A DNA stretch of 36,379 nucleotides from Hahella sp. HN01 (GTDB lineage Bacteria > Pseudomonadota > Gammaproteobacteria > Pseudomonadales > Oleiphilaceae). The DNA lies in contig NZ_JAHMIN010000023.1 in NCBI RefSeq assembly GCF_018986435.1, positions 58,092 through 94,470 of the forward strand. Reading direction: 5' to 3'. The first letter of the stretch is position 1. Each line of letters begins with the position of its first letter. The translations under genes were made by a program, and so were the position numbers. Shown one piece after another: positions 32,596 through 36,379 of the stretch. A model generated the notes under the pieces. The model had not been told where the DNA came from. It did not search any database and saw nothing but the letters and a program-made list of their open reading frames with translations.

Positions 32596-33825
32596 TCACC
32601 AGCGGATCAGGACATCATCCATCTGAATGTTCAGACGGGTGGGGTCGATATTCAGACGGCCAATGGAAAACTCAGGCTGCACCTGATCCACCTGCAAGGC
32701 CAGTTTGACATCGCGCAGCTCGGTTCCCTGGAACCGGGTTGCGTCAAACAACTGCCGTGAACGATAGACCTGGAAAGTATCTCCCGGACGAATGCCTGCA
32801 TTGGCGCCCGCCTCAAACATGATCTGACGCCCCTCCACTCGCGAGATGCGAGTCATAAACGGCTGACAGGACACATTCTCTTCAATGTCGCCCGCCATGC
32901 TCATGAGCGCCCGTTTCACCGCCCGGCCATACTCCATTTCGTTAAACCCGGCGGACAGCAACCCATAATGTTCATCCGCCCGCGCCTCCCAATCGGCGCC
33001 GGTGCGATAGCGCTTCTGAAACAGAATGGCTCCGCTAAAACCATCATGGATAAACATCTCCACATCGAATACCCGGTAGGTGTCCTTCAAACCTACGAAG
33101 CGCAGCGTATTGTTGAGAACGGAGCGTTTCAGCCCTTCCGGGTCGCGCAGAGTCATGTTCCTGACTACGCCGGACACCACAAACTGCACGCCAAGATCCC
33201 GCGACGCCGACACCGCTTTGGTCAACGTGCGCTGCTCCGTCTCATGGGTGGGCGCATTAGCGAGTTCATCGTACAGATGCAACTGACTGGCTTCATGCAC
33301 AGCAAGACGTGGAGAAGATTGTAGAAGCTGATTGAGGTAACTGGGGATATCACGCTCCACGCCATACAAGCCGCCGACGGAGGCTTGTCGGGGGTCCTGC
33401 AGAGAGAAAGACAACAGCGCCAGCTTGCGTCGGTAGGCATTGACGGAGGCGCCGTCGCACAACGGCTGCTCGTACATATCCGCATCTACGGTTAGCACTA
33501 ATGTGTCGTCTTCCACCTCTTCACTAACCGGAACGACTCGCTTGGCTTTAGCGCGGCTGCTCACGCTCACGCTGGATTGGGTTAAACGCCCCAACTCCAT
33601 CTGATCCGTGCTGGAGACCTCCGCGCCAAACATCAGCGCCGCCTGCCGCAAAGCGTCTTCCTGCGCCGCCTTGCGCGCCTGCTGGTAATCGCCACCGTAT
33701 ATCAAAGACCGCCCCGTGACCCGCACCCACTCTGCATGCGCCGCTCCAGCGCCTAAAGTGAGCAGCAGCCCGAGCACGCCGGACAACGACAGCATCGACA
33801 GTCTTCGGTTGAATAACAGCGTCAT
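32596..33825 (-). CDS. flgT: Flagellar H-ring protein FlgT
   Basis: 409-residue periplasmic protein that builds the H-ring around the basal body of sodium-driven polar flagella. The signal peptide is MLSLSGVLGLLLTLGAGAAHA, ending near residue 31. The N-terminal domain (VRVTGRSLIYGGDYQQARKA, ALRQAALMFGAEV) and middle domain (LGVQFVVSGVVRNMTL, FDVEMFIHDGFSGAILFQKR) match FlgT. The C-terminal beta domain (GIRPGDTFQVYRS) also fits. Vibrio FlgT is about 377 aa, so this is slightly long. It lies 16 bp after flgP, in the same order as marine flagellar clusters, but motY and flgO are not adjacent. GGGGG precedes the ATG. Confidence 0.88.
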   Translation of the reverse strand: MTLLFNRRLSMLSLSGVLGLLLTLGAGAAHAEWVRVTGRSLIYGGDYQQARKAAQEDALRQAALMFGAEVSSTDQMELGRLTQSSVSVSSRAKAKRVVPVSEEVEDDTLVLTVDADMYEQPLCDGASVNAYRRKLALLSFSLQDPRQASVGGLYGVERDIPSYLNQLLQSSPRLAVHEASQLHLYDELANAPTHETEQRTLTKAVSASRDLGVQFVVSGVVRNMTLRDPEGLKRSVLNNTLRFVGLKDTYRVFDVEMFIHDGFSGAILFQKRYRTGADWEARADEHYGLLSAGFNEMEYGRAVKRALMSMAGDIEENVSCQPFMTRISRVEGRQIMFEAGANAGIRPGDTFQVYRSRQLFDATRFQGTELRDVKLALQVDQVQPEFSIGRLNIDPTRLNIQMDDVLIRW

Positions 33826-33841
33826 GATAGGCCCCCGGGTT

Positions 33842-34420
33842 TCACTTCTTCACATCGCCATCAAGAAAGTACAGACCGGTTCCGGTGCTGCTCCCCGCTG
33901 CGCCTGCCGGAGAGTCCATACTGGCGCGCAAGTCCGGGTCGCTATGGGGCAACGGCATGCGGCATTCTTCGGTGTAGCGGAAGTAGTTGACGTTAGTCAG
34001 GCAGCGGCGAAATCTTGCCTCCAGCACCACCTCCAGAACCGTCTCAAAACCACCGCCCTGCAATTCCGACACGCTCATCACCCTGGCGCCGCGAATCACG
34101 CTGTCCACCATGGTTTTGAAGCCGTCATTCTGCATCACCAGCGCTTCCACCGTGGAAGAGCCATAGATCACCGTTCCGTAGATGCGCTCCGCCAAAGCGC
34201 GATAAGCGTCCAGCTTCGACGCGCGCATCGCCAGCAGACGGTGACGCTGGGACGTGGCGTGGCGGGGGTCCTCATAGGTGGCGTACCCTGACACTCTCAC
34301 CACGATGGGGTCTTTGCCGATGTTATCGTCAATGGGCTCTTGTTTCTGACCATACAGCCCACAGGCCGACAACAGGCTGGCGAGCGCCGCCAATACAACT
34401 GCTTGAATCTGCTTACTCAC
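33842..34420 (-). CDS. flgP: Flagellar assembly lipoprotein FlgP / LPP20 family
   Basis: Outer-membrane lipoprotein of the flagellar base. I use GTG 34420 (192 residues), which has GAGGG upstream and gives a compact lipoprotein signal KQIQAVVLAALASLLSACG with lipobox LSAC. A TTG at 34441 is the longer option. LPP20-type features follow: VRVSGYATYEDPRHAT, HRLLAMRASKLDAYRALAER and SVIRGARVMSVSELQGGGFE. The C-terminal tail is Gly/Ser-rich (AGAAGSSTGTG). flgT follows 16 bp downstream, which supports the name. Divergent from cca. Confidence 0.85.
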   Translation of the reverse strand: MSKQIQAVVLAALASLLSACGLYGQKQEPIDDNIGKDPIVVRVSGYATYEDPRHATSQRHRLLAMRASKLDAYRALAERIYGTVIYGSSTVEALVMQNDGFKTMVDSVIRGARVMSVSELQGGGFETVLEVVLEARFRRCLTNVNYFRYTEECRMPLPHSDPDLRASMDSPAGAAGSSTGTGLYFLDGDVKK

Positions 34421-34711
34421 GCTGGAAGCCCTCAGTACCAATACAATTCCTGCGGCGACGTCCGATGACGCCCGCGTTGTATAGAGTCTTATAGAAAAGT
34501 TCGTGCCAAGACGGTCTGGGAAGTGGAGAAAGAAATAGAATTACATTAACAATCAAACTATTAGGCAATCTCATGGTGACTTCTTCTGCGTCACTGGGCG
34601 ATCTCATGCGCCCATATAGCGGAACGATCTTGCCTCACCGGTCTGACGACCTTGTGACCCCTGGTCATTCCAAGTAACCTACCCTTTCAATCATTACCTA
34701 TTCGAAACCCT

Positions 34712-35989
34712 ATGCAACGATATTTAGTGGGCGGAGCCGTACGTGACGCCTTACTCGGCCTGCCTGTCAAAGACCGCGACTGGGTCATGGTCGGCTCTAC
34801 TCCTGAGCAGATGCTGGAACAGGGGTATCAGCAGGTCGGCGCGGACTTTCCTGTGTTTCTACACCCCGACAGCAAAGAAGAACACGCCCTCGCCCGCACG
34901 GAGCGTAAAAGCGGCAAAGGCTACACAGGCTTTATCTGCGACTTTTCCCCGGATATTTCTCTGGAAGAAGATCTGTTGCGTCGCGATCTGACGATCAACG
35001 CCATAGCCATGGACGACGACGGCAATCTGGTGGACCCCTTCAACGGACGCCAGGATCTCGAAGCGCGCATTCTGCGCCACGTTTCTCCCGCCTTTACCGA
35101 AGACCCACTGCGCGTGTTGCGGGTCGCCCGTTTCGCCTCCCGTTACGCCGATCTTGGCTTCACTGTCGCGCCTGAAACTCTGCAACTCATGCAGGACATT
35201 CAGGCGTCAGGAGAACTGAAAGCGCTGACAGCGGAGCGTGTATGGCAGGAAACCGTGCGCGCCCTGGGACAAAAGCAGCCCCGGGTTTACTTTCAGGTGC
35301 TGAAAGACGCCCACGCGTTGCAGGATATTTTCCCCGAATTAAACGCCTTGTTCGGCGTGCCGCAAGCCCCGCAATACCACCCGGAAGTGGATACCGGTCT
35401 GCACAGCCTGATGGCGTTGGAGCAAGCCTGCCTGTTGAGCGAACGGGAAGAAGTGCGTTTCGCCGCCTTGATTCATGATCTGGGCAAAGGCGTCACGCCA
35501 CAGGAAGCATGGCCCAAACATCATAACCATGAAGCGGCCGGGGTCGATTTGGTAAAAGCGCTGACGGAGCGGGTCAAAGCGCCCAAGCTGTTCAAAGAAC
35601 TGGCGCTGATGGCCTGCCAGTACCACACCCATTGCCATCGCGCTCTGGAGTTACGCGCCAACACCCTGGTGAAGCTGCTGCAATCCTGCGACGCCTGGCG
35701 CCGGCCGGATCGTTTCGAACTGTTCTTGCTCGCCTGCGAGGCGGACGCCCGTGGCCGTACTGGATGGGAGCAAAAGCCTTATCCTCAGGCGGACTATCTG
35801 CGCGGCGTCCTGGAGGCGTGTCAGCAGATTCAGCCGCAGGAGCTGGTGGCCCAGGGTTATACCGGCGCCAGGCTGGGAGAGGAAATTCAGCGTCGCCGCA
35901 TCAGCGCGGTTAAACGCTTCAAGCGCGACTATGCGCCAGAGACCTACGAAGATGACGACGAAGACGACGAAGACGACAGCTTGACCTGA
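34712..35989 (+). CDS. cca: Multifunctional CCA tRNA nucleotidyltransferase
   Basis: Adds and repairs the CCA end of tRNAs. The 425 residues match class II bacterial enzymes with an HD domain. Nucleotidyltransferase motifs: [12 protein letters not shown] (5-16) and [10 protein letters not shown] with catalytic D21 and D23; [15 protein letters not shown]; and [14 protein letters not shown]. The HD phosphohydrolase part has [14 protein letters not shown] and KHHNHEAAG. The C-terminus has an unusual run of acidic residues ([14 protein letters not shown]), not found in the E. coli enzyme as I remember it. It starts at ATG 34712 with no strong ribosome site. Divergent from flgP. Confidence 0.96.
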   Translation: MQRYLVGGAVRDALLGLPVKDRDWVMVGSTPEQMLEQGYQQVGADFPVFLHPDSKEEHALARTERKSGKGYTGFICDFSPDISLEEDLLRRDLTINAIAMDDDGNLVDPFNGRQDLEARILRHVSPAFTEDPLRVLRVARFASRYADLGFTVAPETLQLMQDIQASGELKALTAERVWQETVRALGQKQPRVYFQVLKDAHALQDIFPELNALFGVPQAPQYHPEVDTGLHSLMALEQACLLSEREEVRFAALIHDLGKGVTPQEAWPKHHNHEAAGVDLVKALTERVKAPKLFKELALMACQYHTHCHRALELRANTLVKLLQSCDAWRRPDRFELFLLACEADARGRTGWEQKPYPQADYLRGVLEACQQIQPQELVAQGYTGARLGEEIQRRRISAVKRFKRDYAPETYEDDDEDDEDDSLT

Positions 35990-36061
35990 CTCAAGCCGGC
36001 GGACGATTGCCTGCATCTTCGACCAAAGCGTTATTATAAAAAACAACATCAATAAGTATGC

Positions 36062-36101
36062 TCATCCTCCAGGCCTGGAAACGTCAACGCCTTGAGGATG
36101 A
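36062..36101. terminator. Imperfect hairpin between cca and thiolase
   Basis: TCATCCTCCAGGC (36062-36074) pairs with GCCTTGAGGATGA (36089-36101) with one mismatch and a 14-nt loop. It lies about 75 bp after cca and 45 bp before the thiolase start. No T-run, so it may be a weak terminator of cca or a leader structure of the next gene. Confidence 0.4.
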
Positions 36102-36145
36102 CAAAGCATCAGTTCACACACTGACGGATTGAAAGGAGATTTCAT

Positions 36146-36379
36146 ATGAAGAAGGTCGTCATTGTCGCCGCCACCCGCACCCCAGTGGGCGCATTCGGCG
36201 GTTCCCTCGCCACGCTCAGCGCCGACCAACTGGGATCGGCGGTGATTAAAAAGTTACTGGAGCAAACCGGCGTCGATCCCGCCAAAGTCGATGAAGTGCT
36301 GCTCGGTCAGGTGCTTACCGCAGGATGCGGTCAAAACCCCGCGCGTCAGGCTTCCATTAATGCCGGCCTGCCCAATTCC
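36146..36379 (+). CDS. Acetyl-CoA acetyltransferase (thiolase), partial
   Basis: First 78 codons of a thiolase II, cut by the right edge; a full protein is about 390 residues. KKVVIVAATRTPVGAFGGSL is the standard N-terminus, and VDEVLLGQVLTAGCGQNPAR is the conserved block before the active-site cysteine, which lies outside the window. AAGGAG is 7 bp before ATG 36146. It makes acetoacetyl-CoA for PHB synthesis or degrades it; the neighbours that would decide are not visible. Confidence 0.93.
   Translation, partial: MKKVVIVAATRTPVGAFGGSLATLSADQLGSAVIKKLLEQTGVDPAKVDEVLLGQVLTAGCGQNPARQASINAGLPNS

Overview
The window looks like chromosomal DNA of a marine gammaproteobacterium of the Hahella / Oceanospirillales type. 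This rests on gene content (RegB/RegA redox pair, NorR-NnrS-Hmp nitric oxide module, FlgP/FlgT sodium-motor flagellar proteins, RFN-controlled ribB) and on the GC-rich codon use of the core genes; I recognise the style and cannot prove the species. The left and right thirds are ordinary, dense, GC-rich backbone. The middle (about 13.6-25.1 kb) is AT-rich accessory DNA around a very unusual Rhs/YD-repeat locus.

Left third (1-13.6 kb). A TonB-dependent siderophore receptor (minus strand, cut by the window edge) is divergent from an FhuF-like siderophore reductase and fhuC-fhuD-fhuB. A good Fur box lies between them, so this is one ferric-hydroxamate-type import and iron-release unit. Next come a pseudouridine catabolism pair (an HTH-fused psuK overlapping psuG) with a perfect inverted repeat over the psuK start, a structured RNA segment and a T-tailed terminator, then the RegB/RegA redox two-component pair on the minus strand. 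A small DUF6127-like protein, an FMN riboswitch with ribB, a YbaK-type editing protein and a GNAT acetyltransferase follow.

Central accessory region (13.9-25.1 kb). What is normally one Rhs protein is here encoded as separate polypeptides, each with its own start and its own Sec signal peptide. There are two alternative N-terminal DUF6531/YD modules (508 and 516 aa), one central YD-repeat module ending in two golvesin-type domains (947 aa), and one C-terminal Rhs-core module with a Cys/Lys-rich variable tip (244 aa). A Sel1-repeat protein follows 5 bp later and is the obvious immunity candidate. Downstream lie a RAYT (Y1) transposase bounded by perfect 25-bp inverted repeats, an internally deleted IS5-family remnant of about 480 bp with both ends intact, and several small AT-rich orphan genes (membrane, DUF4288, secreted, zinc-ribbon) that resemble an immunity or orphan-tip graveyard.

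Right third (25.1-36.4 kb). Small hypotheticals, an AhpD-like CxxC protein and a periplasmic family-3 solute-binding protein lead into a nitric oxide response unit. norR is divergent from a sigma-54 promoter with evenly spaced GT-N7-AC NorR sites, driving a small membrane protein, nnrS and then hmp. flgP-flgT (minus strand), cca and the start of an acetyl-CoA acetyltransferase complete the window. I saw no tRNA, rRNA or CRISPR array.
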